Shown piece by piece: positions 7,393 to 17,437 of a DNA stretch of 64,000 nucleotides. The notes beneath the pieces are model-generated. The model made no database searches and was not told the origin of the DNA. It was given only the letters and a program-made list of their open reading frames with translations. The stretch covers positions 372,001-436,000 of the forward strand of contig NZ_AQWM01000002.1 in NCBI RefSeq assembly GCF_000376105.1, written 5' to 3'. The DNA is from Asticcacaulis benevestitus DSM 16100 = ATCC BAA-896 (GTDB lineage: Bacteria > Pseudomonadota > Alphaproteobacteria > Caulobacterales > Caulobacteraceae). The translations under genes and the position numbers were made by a program. The stretch's first letter is position 1; each line of letters begins with the position of its first letter.

Positions 7393-8730
7393 GTGTTTCA
7401 CGTGAAACATACGATTTTCGCTCTTGCCAGCGCACAGGGCCGGGCAGGGGTGTCGATCATTCGCCTCTCAGGCCCGCAAGCCCTTTGGGCCGCGCAACAG
7501 CTCACCGACAAAAACCTGACGCCGCGCGTGGCGACCTATGCACCGCTGACCTATCAGAATGAACTGATCGATGAGGCGGTGATCATCTGGTTCAAGGCGC
7601 CGCACAGCTTCACCGGTGAAGATTGTGTCGAGCTACACGTCCACGGCTCAAAGGCCATTCTCGATCGCCTCTATATCATCCTTCTCGAACTCGGCCTGAA
7701 ACTGGCCATGCCGGGTGAGTTCTCACGCCGGGCGCTGGAGCACGGCAAGCTCGATCTCACCCAGGCTGAAGCTATCGCCGATCTCGTTGATGCCGAATCC
7801 GAAGCGCAAAGGCGGCAGGCCCTGACCCAACTGGGCGGGGGGCTCAAGGCACAATATACGTCGTGGCGATCGGACCTGATCGACCTCTTGGCGCGCCTCG
7901 AAGTCTATATCGATTTTCCTGACGAAGACCTGCCGACCGAACTGGCCGATAGCATTCTGGATCGCATCCGCTCGCTGGAACACGCGCTGGATGTTGCCAT
8001 TGCTGATTCCCACCGGGGGTGCCAAATCCGCGAGGGCTACCGGATCGTTATTCTGGGTGAACCCAATGCGGGCAAGTCGAGCCTGTTTAATGCGCTGCTA
8101 AAAGCTGAGGCGGCGATTGTTACGCCCATCGCCGGAACCACGCGCGATATCATTGAGGCGCAGTTGCGCATCGGGCCCTATTCGGTTTTGCTTTACGACA
8201 CAGCGGGTCTGCGCGAAACAGACGAAGCGATCGAGGCAGAGGGTATTCGCCGGGCTCGCGCTAAGGCCGAAGAGGCCGACCTGCGCATATGGGTGATCGA
8301 TTCCACCGGGCCTGCCCTGCCGGAAGATTTCCGCGACGGCGACCTGATGGTCTTTAACAAGATCGATGAGGCTCAGGATTCCGAGCGTCAGGCTGTGGCG
8401 GCCTTGCGTGTTTCACGTGAAACATCGGTCTTCGCTGTCAGCGTGTCGATGGCTACGGGTATGACCGACCTGGTCGCAACCATCGAACATATCATCAGCG
8501 AACAGCTTTCCGCCCAGACCTTCCCGGCCGCGACGCGCCAGCGTCACATCGAGCGCCTGACCGAAGCGCGCGATCAACTCGCCATTGCCCGCCGATCCGA
8601 TCTCGCCGTGCCCGAGTTAACGGCTGAAAACGTCCGCTCAGCGGTTAACAGTTTTGATCAGCTCTTTGGCCGTTATGATGTTGAAGGCGTGCTCGATGTC
8701 ATCTTTTCTAGCTTTTGCATCGGCAAATAA
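7393..8730 (+). CDS. mnmE: tRNA modification GTPase MnmE
   Basis: With MnmG makes the cmnm5U34 wobble modification of tRNA. It is 445 residues with an N-terminal folate-binding domain, a G domain (GEPNAGKSS P-loop near residue 220, IAGTTRD switch, DTAGLRET, NKID) and the C-terminal FCIGK with the catalytic cysteine. A perfect parS site covers 7394-7409, so the GTG at 7393 abuts it and the alternative GTG at 7402 is inside it. The 7402 start gives MKHTIFALAS, closer to the family, with AAGTAAGG 10 nt upstream; the start is uncertain. A second parS lies within the gene and encodes RVSRETS. Confidence 0.95.
   Translation: MFHVKHTIFALASAQGRAGVSIIRLSGPQALWAAQQLTDKNLTPRVATYAPLTYQNELIDEAVIIWFKAPHSFTGEDCVELHVHGSKAILDRLYIILLELGLKLAMPGEFSRRALEHGKLDLTQAEAIADLVDAESEAQRRQALTQLGGGLKAQYTSWRSDLIDLLARLEVYIDFPDEDLPTELADSILDRIRSLEHALDVAIADSHRGCQIREGYRIVILGEPNAGKSSLFNALLKAEAAIVTPIAGTTRDIIEAQLRIGPYSVLLYDTAGLRETDEAIEAEGIRRARAKAEEADLRIWVIDSTGPALPEDFRDGDLMVFNKIDEAQDSERQAVAALRVSRETSVFAVSVSMATGMTDLVATIEHIISEQLSAQTFPAATRQRHIERLTEARDQLAIARRSDLAVPELTAENVRSAVNSFDQLFGRYDVEGVLDVIFSSFCIGK
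7394..7409. promoter_or_regulatory. parS: parS site 1
   Basis: TGTTTCACGTGAAACA is an exact match to the consensus chromosomal parS palindrome bound by ParB. It lies at the mnmE translation start, about 4.9 kb from the origin. Confidence 0.95.
8409..8424. promoter_or_regulatory. parS: parS site 2
   Basis: Exact consensus TGTTTCACGTGAAACA inside the mnmE coding sequence, about 1 kb from site 1. The codons give R-V-S-R-E-T in the C-terminal part of the G domain. Confidence 0.95.
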
Positions 8731-8808
8731 GCGGGCTCAAAACCATTGGCGATTCGACCTTCGCGTCCTTATCTGTTATAGCCAGCGCCTTCCTTTAGAG
8801 AGTTGAAT

Positions 8809-10680
8809 ATGTCCGAACCCAGATCCTTGTGGGATGTCATTGTCGTTGGCGGTGGTCATGCCGGCTGTGAAGCCGCAACAGCCTCTGCGCGCATGGGCGC
8901 CAGAACGCTTTTGCTGACGCATAAGCGCGAGACGCTGGGCGAGATGTCTTGCAATCCGGCGATCGGTGGCCTGGGCAAAGGCCATCTGGTGCGTGAGATT
9001 GATGCGCTTGATGGCATTATGGGGCGCATGGCCGACATAGGCGGCATGCAGTTCAAGGTGCTCAACAAGTCCAAAGGCCCCGCCGTGCGTGGCCCGCGGG
9101 CCCAGATCGACCGCAAGCTTTATCGTGAAGCGGTGCAGGCCGAGCTGTTTCAGACTCCGAACCTGACCATTATTGCCGGCGCGGCCGAAGATCTGGTCGT
9201 TGATCATGGCCAGGTTACAGGCGTAATCGATGCTGAGGGCACAACCTATCTCGCCAAAGCGGTTGTTCTGACCACGGGCACGTTTCTGCGCGGCGTCATC
9301 CATATCGGTGAAACCCGTATCGCGGCTGGACGCTGGGGTGATGCGCCGGCCAATGGCCTGGGCCAGAGACTCTATGATCTCAAACTGAATATGGGTCGCC
9401 TCAAGACAGGCACACCGGCGCGCCTCGATGGCAAGACCATCCATTGGGATCGTCTGGAGCAACAGTTGGGTGACGATCCCATCCAGCCTTTTTCCATGCT
9501 GACGCCCGCCATCGCGCGCGAGCAGATTGCCTGTGGCATCACCTATACTAACGAAAAGACCCACGCCATCATCGCCGATCGCCTCAATGAGTCAGCGGTC
9601 TATGGCGGCTTTCTCGCCGGTCGCGGACCGCGCTATTGCCCGTCGATCGAAGACAAGGTGGTCAAGTTTGCCGACAAGACCTCGCACCAGATCTTTCTGG
9701 AGCCGGAAGGCTACGACGACGATACGGTCTATCCCAATGGTATCTCGACGAGTGTTTCCGAAGTGACGCAGGAAGCCTTTCTACGCACCATCGTTGGTCT
9801 GGAAGATGTGGTGGTCAAGCGTTTCGGCTATGCCATCGAATATGATTATGTCGATCCGCGCGAACTGCACCCCACACTTGAATTAAAGCCTTTGCCGGGT
9901 CTTTTCCTGGCCGGTCAGATCAATGGCACGACCGGCTATGAAGAAGCCGGCGCGCAAGGCCTGCTGGCCGGTATCAATGCGGCGGCGCGGGCAGGGGGTT
10001 ATGCCCCGACCATTCTTGGCCGCGACGAAGCCTATATCGGTGTCATGATCGATGATCTGGTGACGCGCGGCGTGACGGAACCCTACCGGATGTTCACCAG
10101 CCGCGCCGAGTTCCGCCTGTCTCTGCGCGCCGATAATGCCGATCAGCGCCTGACCGACAGGGGGCTGGCCATCGGCGTTGTTGGAGAAAAACGCAAGGCC
10201 GTGTGGCTGGAAAAGAAGACGGCGCTCGATGCTATTCGCCAGCGCTCGGCTGAGCTTGTGGCGACATCGAAAGAAGCGCTGTCGCACGGCATTCAGATCA
10301 ATGGCGATGGCCAGAAGCGCAACGTCACGCAACTCATGGCCTATGACAGCTGTTCGCGGGAACGTCTCGAAACCCTGTGGCCGGAAATCAAAACCTGGCC
10401 GGATGTGCTCTATGAGCAGGTCGAGATCGATGCGCTTTATGCCGGCTATATGCCGCGGCAAAAGGCCGAGATCGAGAATTTCCGCAAGGATGAGAATCTG
10501 GCTTTGCCGCAGGATATCGACTATCTCGGCATCGCCGGTCTTTCCAATGAATCGCGTGAGAAGCTCAACCGCATCCGTCCGCAGACCCTGGGGCAGGCGG
10601 GGCGCATCGAAGGCATGACGCAAGGCGCGTTGACCACCCTGTTGTTCTATGTGCGTAACCACAACAAGCGCAGCGCCTGA
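8809..10680 (+). CDS. mnmG: tRNA uridine-5-carboxymethylaminomethyl synthase MnmG
   Basis: FAD-dependent partner of MnmE, 623 residues. The N-terminal FAD-binding motif is [12 protein letters not shown] (about residue 12), followed by [20 protein letters not shown] with its conserved cysteine and a later GTFLRG segment. The C-terminal helical domain is complete. The ATG at 8809 has AGAGAG 6 nt upstream; the TTG two codons earlier is less likely. The stop overlaps the rsmG ATG by one base, and the neighbours mnmE-mnmG-rsmG-parAB match the common bacterial order. Confidence 0.96.
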   Translation: MSEPRSLWDVIVVGGGHAGCEAATASARMGARTLLLTHKRETLGEMSCNPAIGGLGKGHLVREIDALDGIMGRMADIGGMQFKVLNKSKGPAVRGPRAQIDRKLYREAVQAELFQTPNLTIIAGAAEDLVVDHGQVTGVIDAEGTTYLAKAVVLTTGTFLRGVIHIGETRIAAGRWGDAPANGLGQRLYDLKLNMGRLKTGTPARLDGKTIHWDRLEQQLGDDPIQPFSMLTPAIAREQIACGITYTNEKTHAIIADRLNESAVYGGFLAGRGPRYCPSIEDKVVKFADKTSHQIFLEPEGYDDDTVYPNGISTSVSEVTQEAFLRTIVGLEDVVVKRFGYAIEYDYVDPRELHPTLELKPLPGLFLAGQINGTTGYEEAGAQGLLAGINAAARAGGYAPTILGRDEAYIGVMIDDLVTRGVTEPYRMFTSRAEFRLSLRADNADQRLTDRGLAIGVVGEKRKAVWLEKKTALDAIRQRSAELVATSKEALSHGIQINGDGQKRNVTQLMAYDSCSRERLETLWPEIKTWPDVLYEQVEIDALYAGYMPRQKAEIENFRKDENLALPQDIDYLGIAGLSNESREKLNRIRPQTLGQAGRIEGMTQGALTTLLFYVRNHNKRSA

Positions 10681-11327
10681 TGAACCATATGACCCCTGAA
10701 GAGATGTCAGCGCGGCTGATGTTTCACGTGAAACACGAGGCGATCGCCGACCTGCAAAAGTTTTATCAGGTGCTGGCGGATGGCAATGAGGTGATGAACC
10801 TTGTCGGGCCAGCCACCTTACCGGACTACTGGTCACGCCATGTGCTTGATAGTGCGCAACTGCTCGACTGTCGGCCGGATGCCCGGACATGGGCTGATCT
10901 GGGGGCTGGCGCCGGCTTTCCCGGTATCGTGCTGAGCATACTTCTAAAACATTCTACAACTTTGGCCGACGGCCCTGCACCGCACGTCTATCTGGTTGAA
11001 TCCCTGACCAAGCGTTGCCGCTTTCTCCAGACTGTCGTTGATGATCTCAACCTCCCCGCAACGGTGATCAATGACCGCGCCGAGAACGTCTCGGTTAAGG
11101 TTGATGTGGTGACAGCGCGCGCCGTCGCGCCGATGATCAAGCTTTTGGGCTTTGCCGAGGGCTTTATTCGCAAAGGCGCCGACGCTTGGTTTTTAAAGGG
11201 GGAAAACGTTGAAAGTGAACTGGTGGACGCTGGAAAAGTGTGGAAATTTGACGTAGAACAGTCAGAGTCCATGAGCGATCCGCGCGGTCGCGTGATCCAT
11301 ATCCGGAGGCTGCGACGTGCCCGTTAA
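10680..11327 (+). CDS. rsmG: 16S rRNA (guanine527-N7)-methyltransferase RsmG
   Basis: SAM-dependent methyltransferase that makes m7G527 in 16S rRNA, 215 residues. ADLGAGAGFPGIVLS near residue 77 is the SAM-binding motif, and RAVAPMIKLLGFAE and WFLKGENVESEL match the family. The N-terminus includes FHVKH, encoded by parS site 3, so this variable part of the protein is shaped by the ParB site. It starts in the mnmG stop codon (TGATG) and runs 11 bp into parA, so translation of the three genes is probably coupled. Confidence 0.95.
   Translation: MNHMTPEEMSARLMFHVKHEAIADLQKFYQVLADGNEVMNLVGPATLPDYWSRHVLDSAQLLDCRPDARTWADLGAGAGFPGIVLSILLKHSTTLADGPAPHVYLVESLTKRCRFLQTVVDDLNLPATVINDRAENVSVKVDVVTARAVAPMIKLLGFAEGFIRKGADAWFLKGENVESELVDAGKVWKFDVEQSESMSDPRGRVIHIRRLRRAR
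10720..10735. promoter_or_regulatory. parS: parS site 3
   Basis: Exact consensus TGTTTCACGTGAAACA in the 5' part of rsmG, about 600 bp before parA. It could also allow ParB spreading over the parAB promoter region. Confidence 0.95.
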
Positions 11328-12135
11328 TACCGAAAAACGCACCCGAGTTCTGGCGATCGCAAACCAAAAAGGCGGGGTCGGCAAGACGACGACGGCGATT
11401 AACCTCGGCACGGCCCTGGCCGCTATCGGTGAGCGCGTCTTGCTGATCGATCTCGACCCACAGGGCAATGCCTCTACTGGTCTGGGTGTACCCAAGAAGC
11501 AGCGCGCCAGCTCGCTTTATGATGTGATTGTCGATCAGCGTCCGATTGGTGATACGGCTGTTAGTACGGCGGTGCCGGGCCTGTGGCTGCTGCCGTCCGA
11601 TCCGGATCTGTCGGGTGTCGAGATTGAGCTGGCTCAGGCCGAGCGCCGCTCCTATCGTTTACGCGATGCGCTTGACGGACTTGACCAGGATAACCCGCCT
11701 TATGACTACATTCTGATCGATTGTCCGCCGTCGCTGAACCTGCTGACGGTCAATTCGATGAGTGCGGCCGATGCCGTGCTGGTGCCGCTGCAATGTGAGT
11801 TCTTCGCGCTCGAAGGGCTCAGCCAGTTGATGCGCACGATTGATCTGGTGCGCGGCAGCCTGAATCCGAAACTGAGCCTTCAGGGCATCGTGCTCACCAT
11901 GTTCGACAAGCGCAATGCGCTCTCGGGGCATGTTGAGCGTGACGTACGTTCGCACTTTGGTCATCTGGTGTATGACACGGTCATACCGCGCAATGTGCGG
12001 GTGTCCGAAGCGCCGTCCTTCGGTAAGCCGGCTCTGATCTATGATATGAAATGTTCCGGCAGCCAGGCCTATATCAAGCTGGCCAAGGAGCTTGTGGCGC
12101 GTGAACGCGCGCGCAAAGCTCAGGTTGCCGCTTAA
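11317..12135 (+). CDS. parA: Chromosome partitioning ATPase ParA
   Basis: DNA-binding MinD/ParA-family ATPase that moves ParB-parS complexes. It is 272 residues with the deviant Walker A KGGVGKTTTAINL near residue 17, LLIDLDPQGNASTGLG, a Walker B-like YILIDCPPSLNLLT and the conserved RGNV-like site PRNVRVSEAPSFGKP. The GTG start at 11317 has CGGAGG 7 nt upstream and lies within the last codons of rsmG. It is followed by parB after 27 bp. Confidence 0.96.
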   Translation: MPVNTEKRTRVLAIANQKGGVGKTTTAINLGTALAAIGERVLLIDLDPQGNASTGLGVPKKQRASSLYDVIVDQRPIGDTAVSTAVPGLWLLPSDPDLSGVEIELAQAERRSYRLRDALDGLDQDNPPYDYILIDCPPSLNLLTVNSMSAADAVLVPLQCEFFALEGLSQLMRTIDLVRGSLNPKLSLQGIVLTMFDKRNALSGHVERDVRSHFGHLVYDTVIPRNVRVSEAPSFGKPALIYDMKCSGSQAYIKLAKELVARERARKAQVAA

Positions 12136-12162
12136 AAACGCCCACGATACGAAAGCCGATAC

Positions 12163-13071
12163 ATGTCTGAAAAAAATAGAGGTTTGGGCCGCGGGCTCTC
12201 CGCGCTTCTCGGCGATCAGGGTACGAACAGCCCGATGACGGATGCTGCCGCCGTCGCAGAACGCGCGGCCGAACGCAGTGCCGATCAGGCGCGCGGTCTT
12301 GAGCAACCCATCGAATTGCTGGTCCGCAATCCCGATCAGCCGCGCCGTTTGTTCGTCGAATCCGACATTGATGAGCTGTCGGCCTCGATCAAGGAGAAGG
12401 GTGTTTTGCAGCCTATTCTTGTCAGGCCCGCCCCCGGTCAGACCGGGCACTACCAGATTGTCGCCGGTGAACGTCGCTGGCGTGCGGCGCAAAAAGCCGG
12501 CCTGCACACCGTGCCGGTCATCATCCGTGAGATGGACGATCTCGATGTGCTCGAAATCGGCATCATCGAAAACGTGCAACGCGCCGATCTGAACCCGATG
12601 GAAGAAGCGCGTGCCTACAAGGTTTTGCAGGATCGCTTCGGGCGCACGCAGGATGCCCTGGCGCAGGTGGTGGGCAAGAGCCGTCCGCACATCGCCAATA
12701 TGCTGCGCCTGCTGGCCCTGCCGGAAGCCGTGCAGGATCACGTATTGCATGGTCGCCTGTCGGCGGGCCACGCGCGTGCGCTGATCACCTCCGAAAACGC
12801 TGCGGCGCTGGCGGAGGAAGTCATCGCCAAGGGGCTGTCCGTCCGTCAAACCGAAGCGCTGGTCCGTGAGGAATTGGCCGGTCCGAAAGCCGCGCCGGCG
12901 CCGAGGGCCAAGGCGCAGCCGAATGCCGACACCCTGTCGCTCGAACAGGATTTGCAGGAGGCTCTGGGCCTGACGGTGAAGCTGGACGACAAGGGTGGCA
13001 AGGGCGAACTGCGTTTGGGCTACGCGAGCCTCGAACAGCTCGACGAGCTGTGTCGTAAGCTAATGAAATAA
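12163..13071 (+). CDS. parB: Chromosome partitioning CTPase/DNA-binding protein ParB
   Basis: Binds parS and spreads as a CTP-dependent clamp; essential for segregation in Caulobacter. The 302 residues include the N-terminal ParA-interaction motif GLGRGLSALLGD, the CTP-binding motif GERRWRA near residue 107 with ENVQRADLNPMEEA, a helix-turn-helix (VVGKSRPHIANMLRLL) and a C-terminal dimerisation domain. Three perfect parS sites lie 2-5 kb upstream. It is the last gene of the run and converges on holA. Confidence 0.97.
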   Translation: MSEKNRGLGRGLSALLGDQGTNSPMTDAAAVAERAAERSADQARGLEQPIELLVRNPDQPRRLFVESDIDELSASIKEKGVLQPILVRPAPGQTGHYQIVAGERRWRAAQKAGLHTVPVIIREMDDLDVLEIGIIENVQRADLNPMEEARAYKVLQDRFGRTQDALAQVVGKSRPHIANMLRLLALPEAVQDHVLHGRLSAGHARALITSENAAALAEEVIAKGLSVRQTEALVREELAGPKAAPAPRAKAQPNADTLSLEQDLQEALGLTVKLDDKGGKGELRLGYASLEQLDELCRKLMK

Positions 13072-13098
13072 TTCACTATTTTTTACAAATAGGCTCTG

Positions 13099-13146
13099 TG
13101 GCGAATTTGGCTTTGATGGTCGTATCTCAGTCCGCCAGATTCGCCA
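13099..13146. terminator. Inverted repeat between convergent parB and holA
   Basis: TGGCGAATTTGGC (13099-13111) pairs with GCCAGATTCGCCA (13134-13146) with one mismatch and a 22 nt loop. Position between two stop codons suggests a bidirectional 3' structure; there is no strong T run. Confidence 0.5.
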
Positions 13147-13155
13147 TATAAAGCG

Positions 13156-14208
13156 TTATAGTCCCGCCCGATTGGCTCGCCCGGCGATTTGCAGATAGAG
13201 TCGCTCGGCGATCAGCAGGTCCGGCATGCCGGTCGACTTGCATTGTTTATCGGCATCGATCAGATCGCGGGCCAGAGCATCGAGCGTGCCGAAATTCCAC
13301 GCCCGCGCCTGACGCAGCATATCGTCCTCGTCCTTCCAGAAGACGCCGGCATTGCGCGCCGCCTCCTTGGTGCCCAGTCCTTTTTCCAGCATACTCTTGA
13401 GCAGCTTGAGCTTGTTGTATTGCAGGCTGATGGCGCGCATGGCGTCCGGGCCACTTTCACCCTCGGCAAAGGCGCGGCGCAAACCGGCCTGCGCCGCCTT
13501 CATGCGGCCACCGAAGGCATCGGAGGCTGCCTTGAACAGGGAGGCTTCCGGTTCGACGCCGAGAAACTCCTGCAGCTCGACCTCGTTCAGCGTCTTGTGC
13601 GAACCGGGCCCGATAAACAGGATCAGGCGTTCGATCTCTTGCCGGGCGATGCCGCGTTCCTTGGGCAGGCGCTGGGCGAAGATGTCCATGGCGGCGCTGC
13701 TTAAGGAGACTCCGTCGGCCGCCAGGGCCTCACGGGCCATTCGCACCACATCGCCCGTTTCATCTTCATAGCAAGCGATGCTGGCGAGGTTTTTATCGGC
13801 GTCGGCGAGACGGCGCAAAGCGGAATCGGAACCGAGGCCGCCGGCCTCAATGATAATGAAGGCATCCTTGTTGAAATCGCCGGCGGCATGGGCTTTCAGG
13901 CTGGCCGCCACGGCCTTATCGAGTACCGCTTTTTCCGAGAAGAATTTCAGCCGCACCAGACGCTTGCCGCCCATCAACGACAAGGATTGAAGTTCGCCTT
14001 CCAGTCGACCGGCGTCGCCTTCGATATCGGTATCGGTGATCAGGGATACATTGAAGGGGTCGGTGATGTCGGGCACGATCCGCTTGGCCAGCGCCGTGCA
14101 ACGCTCGATGACCTGGCTGCGGTCCTTGCCATAAACCAGTACGCCCACCATGTTGGCGGGCGGCTTGGCGAAAAAGGCATCAATCTCGGCGCGTTTGGCC
14201 AGCTTCAT
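13156..14208 (-). CDS. holA: DNA polymerase III delta subunit
   Basis: Clamp-loader subunit that opens the beta clamp, 350 residues, normal for the family. The N-terminal domain (VGVLVYGKDRSQVIERC, LMGGKRLVRLKFF) and the AAA+ lid and collar region (RQEIERLILFIG, LNEVELQEFLG) are recognisable. As in other delta subunits no working Walker A is seen. It follows lptE by 2 bp in the leuS-lptE-holA operon, an order common in alphaproteobacteria. Confidence 0.93.
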   Translation of the reverse strand: MKLAKRAEIDAFFAKPPANMVGVLVYGKDRSQVIERCTALAKRIVPDITDPFNVSLITDTDIEGDAGRLEGELQSLSLMGGKRLVRLKFFSEKAVLDKAVAASLKAHAAGDFNKDAFIIIEAGGLGSDSALRRLADADKNLASIACYEDETGDVVRMAREALAADGVSLSSAAMDIFAQRLPKERGIARQEIERLILFIGPGSHKTLNEVELQEFLGVEPEASLFKAASDAFGGRMKAAQAGLRRAFAEGESGPDAMRAISLQYNKLKLLKSMLEKGLGTKEAARNAGVFWKDEDDMLRQARAWNFGTLDALARDLIDADKQCKSTGMPDLLIAERLYLQIAGRANRAGL

Positions 14209-14210
14209 AT

Positions 14211-14720
14211 TTAACGCTTCGGCTTCTCATGAAAATACAGCGCCAGATTGGTCTGGATCTTCTGCGAAATACTGCTGGCGATGCGCTTTTGTGCGTCTTG
14301 CTGTGAAATCACGCCGGTGAAGGGTGAGACAGACGTATCGTAGGTTACTGTCTCCGAAAAAGCGTCTTGCAGGATGACGGCCTTGGTGCTGACATTGATC
14401 AGCTTATAGGCAATCTGGCTGGTGATTTCGGAACGGGTGGAGGTATCATCAACCCTGTAGCCAATCGCATAATGCTGTTCCTTCATGCTGATCACCAGCT
14501 TGTACAGCTTCTGCGTGGAGTCATCGCTGGCCAGGCGGTTGCGCAGTTCCTGTTCGACAAAATAGCCGGTGCGTGTCTGCGGCGCGTCGATATCGATCTG
14601 CGCCAGATTGACCGTCAGGCCTTGCTGGGCATAGAGCGGCACGAAACCGCAGCCGCTCAGGCTGAAGGCGGGCAGGGCGACAGCGGCGCAAAGGGCCAGC
14701 GTTCTGAAGACTTTAGCCAT
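14211..14720 (-). CDS. lptE: LPS-assembly lipoprotein LptE
   Basis: Outer-membrane lipoprotein that plugs the LptD barrel for lipopolysaccharide insertion. It is 169 residues with a signal peptide ending in the lipobox LSGC at about residues 21-24. The weak but recognisable body pattern plus the location between leuS and holA identifies it. It begins 1 nt after the leuS stop, so it is probably translated from the same message. Confidence 0.9.
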   Translation of the reverse strand: MAKVFRTLALCAAVALPAFSLSGCGFVPLYAQQGLTVNLAQIDIDAPQTRTGYFVEQELRNRLASDDSTQKLYKLVISMKEQHYAIGYRVDDTSTRSEITSQIAYKLINVSTKAVILQDAFSETVTYDTSVSPFTGVISQQDAQKRIASSISQKIQTNLALYFHEKPKR

Positions 14721-14721
14721 A

Positions 14722-17292
14722 TTAACCTACCACGAAATTGAGAATCCGGTTCGGCACGATGATGATCTTGCGAATGGAGACGCCCTGAAGATGCCGCTTA
14801 ACCCCTTCATCCGCAAGCGCCATCTCGCGGATCTGGTCCTCTGTGGCGCCGACCGGCAGGGAAATCTCACCGCGCTTCTTGCCATTGACCTGAACCGGCA
14901 TGACGTAAACATCGTCCTGCGCCAGAGCAGCGTCGAATTTCGGCCAGGCGGCTTGCGCGATCAGGCCATCGTGGCCCAGACGCGTCCAGCATTCTTCAGC
15001 CAGGTGCGGGGTGACGGGCGCGATCAGGCCGGCCAGCAGGGTCAGGGCCTCTCGGCGTGCCTGTGAGCCGGTTTTGCTGATATCTGAGGTGCGGATCACC
15101 GTGACGAATTCGTACAGCTTGGCGATGGCGGCGTTGAAGCGGAAGCCTTCAAAGCCTTCGGTGACGAACTTGACGGCCTTGTGAGCTGCCTTGAGCAGCT
15201 CAGCGGCAGCATTTTCGTCCGTACACGGTATGTTTTCATCGGGCAGGGTGTCGAACTGATCCCAGACTCGGTGGGTGAAGCGCCAGGAGCCTTCGACGCC
15301 GGAGGTCGACCACTGGACATCGCGTTCGGGCGGCGAGTCGGACAATACGAAAAGACGTGCCGAATCAACACCATAGGTGTCAAAAATATCTTCCGGCGCC
15401 ACGGTGTTCTTCTTCGACTTCGACATCTTTTCGATATCGCCGATCGCCAAGCCTTCACCGGTCGAGAGCTGCACAGCCTTGCGCGCACCGCCCTCGTTGG
15501 AGATCTCGACATCAGCAGGCTCGACCCAATGGCCGCTGGCGTCCTTGTAGGTCTCGTGTGTCAGCATACCTTGCGTGAACAAACCGGCGAACGGTTCCTT
15601 GACCTCCAGATAGCCGCAGTGATTGAGCGCGCGCGTGACGAAACGGGCGTAGAGCAGGTGGAGCACGGCGTGCTCGATACCGCCGATATACTGATCGACC
15701 GGCAGCCAGTAATCGGCAGCCTGCTTGTTGATCGGGTTCGGGGCCTTCGGATCGGTGAAGCGGGCGAAATACCACGATGAATCGACAAAGGTATCCAGGG
15801 TATCGGTCTCGCGGGCGGCGTCCTTGCCGCAGGTGGGGCACTTGACGTGCTTCCAGGTCGGGTGGCGCGCCAGGGGATTGCCGGGCACGTCAAAGGTAAC
15901 GTCTTCGGGCAGGACCACAGGTAACTGATCATCGGGCACGGGCACGACGCCGCAATCATCGCAGTGGATGACCGGGATCGGGCAACCCCAGTAGCGCTGG
16001 CGCGACACGCCCCAGTCGCGCAGGCGGAAGACAGTGGCGCCTTCGCCAAGGCCCATAGCTTCGATCTTTTCGATAGCGATGTTTTTCGCCGCTTCAATCT
16101 CCAGACCGTCAAGGAATTCGGAATGGAAGATCGTGCCGGGGCCGGTATAGGCCTCGTTAGCCACCTTGAACTCATCGGGGTTGGCGCCGTTCGGCAGCAC
16201 CACTTCGGTGACGGACAGGTCGTATTTGCGGGCGAAGTCGAGATCGCGCTGATCGTGCGCCGGGCAGCCGAAAATGGCGCCGGTGCCGTAATCCATCAGC
16301 ACGAAATTGGCCACCCAGACATCGAGCGTGGCGCCCGCTTTGAAGGGGTGCTTCACCTTGATGCCGGTGTTGAAACCAAGCTTTTCACCGGTGTCGATCT
16401 CGGCCTGGGTTGTGCCGCCCTTGCTTAAGCTCTTGGTGAAGGCAGCCAGTTCAGGATTGCTGGCAGCGGCTTCCACCGCCAGCGGGTGATCCGCAGCTAT
16501 GGCGACGAAGGACGCACCAAACAGGGTATCCGGGCGGGTCGTGTAGACTTCGACGCCACCGTCACGCTCAGCGAACGGGAAGATCATTTTCAGACCGCGC
16601 GACTTGCCGATCCAGTTGGCCTGCATGGTGCGGACCTTGTCCGGCCAGCGATCGAGGGTATCGAGGCCGGAGATCAGGTCGTCGGCGAAGCGCGTGATGC
16701 GCATGAACCACTGGGTCAGCTTCTTCTTTTCGACCACGGCCCCGGAGCGCCAGCCGCGACCTTCGATAACCTGTTCATTGGCCAGCACGGTGTTGTCGAC
16801 CGGGTCCCAGTTGACCAGGCTTTCGCGGCGGTAAACGAGATCATTCTTCAGCAGGGCGTTGAACCATTTTTGCTGCTGTCCGTAATACTCCGGATCGCAG
16901 GTGGCGAATTCGCGCGTCCAGTCGATCGAGAGGCCCAGGCGCTTCAGCTCGGCGCGCATCGAGGCGATGTTATCGTAGGTCCAGCCTTTCGGGTGAATCT
17001 TGCGTTCCATGGCGGCGTTTTCGGCCGGCATACCGAAGGCGTCCCAGCCCATGGGATGCAGCACATTGAAGCCGCGGGCGCGTTTGAAGCGCGCCACGAG
17101 GTCGCCCATGGCGTAGTTGCGCACGTGGCCCATGTGGATACGGCCCGACGGATAGGGGAACATCTCGAGCACATAATATTTCGGCTTATCAGCGCTTGGC
17201 TTATCGGTGTCTTGGGAGGTGAGGAACACGGCGCTGTCATCCCATCGTTTGAGCTGACGGGGTTCGGTCTCTTTGGGATTGTAACGGGCCAT
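14722..17292 (-). CDS. leuS: Leucyl-tRNA synthetase
   Basis: Class I synthetase, 856 residues. The HIGH-type motif is [15 protein letters not shown] (about residues 47-61) and the KMSKS motif is KMSKSKKN. The editing domain ([20 protein letters not shown]) and zinc-like cysteine pairs (CDDCG, CPTCG) are present. It is the first gene of the leuS-lptE-holA operon. Confidence 0.98.
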   Translation of the reverse strand: MARYNPKETEPRQLKRWDDSAVFLTSQDTDKPSADKPKYYVLEMFPYPSGRIHMGHVRNYAMGDLVARFKRARGFNVLHPMGWDAFGMPAENAAMERKIHPKGWTYDNIASMRAELKRLGLSIDWTREFATCDPEYYGQQQKWFNALLKNDLVYRRESLVNWDPVDNTVLANEQVIEGRGWRSGAVVEKKKLTQWFMRITRFADDLISGLDTLDRWPDKVRTMQANWIGKSRGLKMIFPFAERDGGVEVYTTRPDTLFGASFVAIAADHPLAVEAAASNPELAAFTKSLSKGGTTQAEIDTGEKLGFNTGIKVKHPFKAGATLDVWVANFVLMDYGTGAIFGCPAHDQRDLDFARKYDLSVTEVVLPNGANPDEFKVANEAYTGPGTIFHSEFLDGLEIEAAKNIAIEKIEAMGLGEGATVFRLRDWGVSRQRYWGCPIPVIHCDDCGVVPVPDDQLPVVLPEDVTFDVPGNPLARHPTWKHVKCPTCGKDAARETDTLDTFVDSSWYFARFTDPKAPNPINKQAADYWLPVDQYIGGIEHAVLHLLYARFVTRALNHCGYLEVKEPFAGLFTQGMLTHETYKDASGHWVEPADVEISNEGGARKAVQLSTGEGLAIGDIEKMSKSKKNTVAPEDIFDTYGVDSARLFVLSDSPPERDVQWSTSGVEGSWRFTHRVWDQFDTLPDENIPCTDENAAAELLKAAHKAVKFVTEGFEGFRFNAAIAKLYEFVTVIRTSDISKTGSQARREALTLLAGLIAPVTPHLAEECWTRLGHDGLIAQAAWPKFDAALAQDDVYVMPVQVNGKKRGEISLPVGATEDQIREMALADEGVKRHLQGVSIRKIIIVPNRILNFVVG

Positions 17293-17382
17293 AAGTCTTT
17301 GTGCGTATAAAGGGAAATGATGCCCGCTTATAAGGCGGCTTACGCAGGGATTCCAGTTGTTTCTCGGGTGTTCGCACCATAG

Positions 17383-17416
17383 ATAAAGCCGCCGGAGCGA
17401 TCCCCGGCGGCTTTAT
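17383..17416 (-). terminator. Terminator after the DUF3576 gene
   Basis: A 13 bp perfect stem (17383-17395 with 17404-17416) with an 8 nt loop, ending in AAA/TTT. It lies 22 bp beyond the DUF3576 stop and before leuS, so leuS probably has its own promoter in 17293-17382. Confidence 0.75.
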
Positions 17417-17437
17417 GATGTCTCAGGTGTCGAAAGC

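Noticed and set aside
8803-8808. TTG start for mnmG
   Set aside because: ATG 8809 has AGAGAG at good spacing and matches the usual N-terminus.
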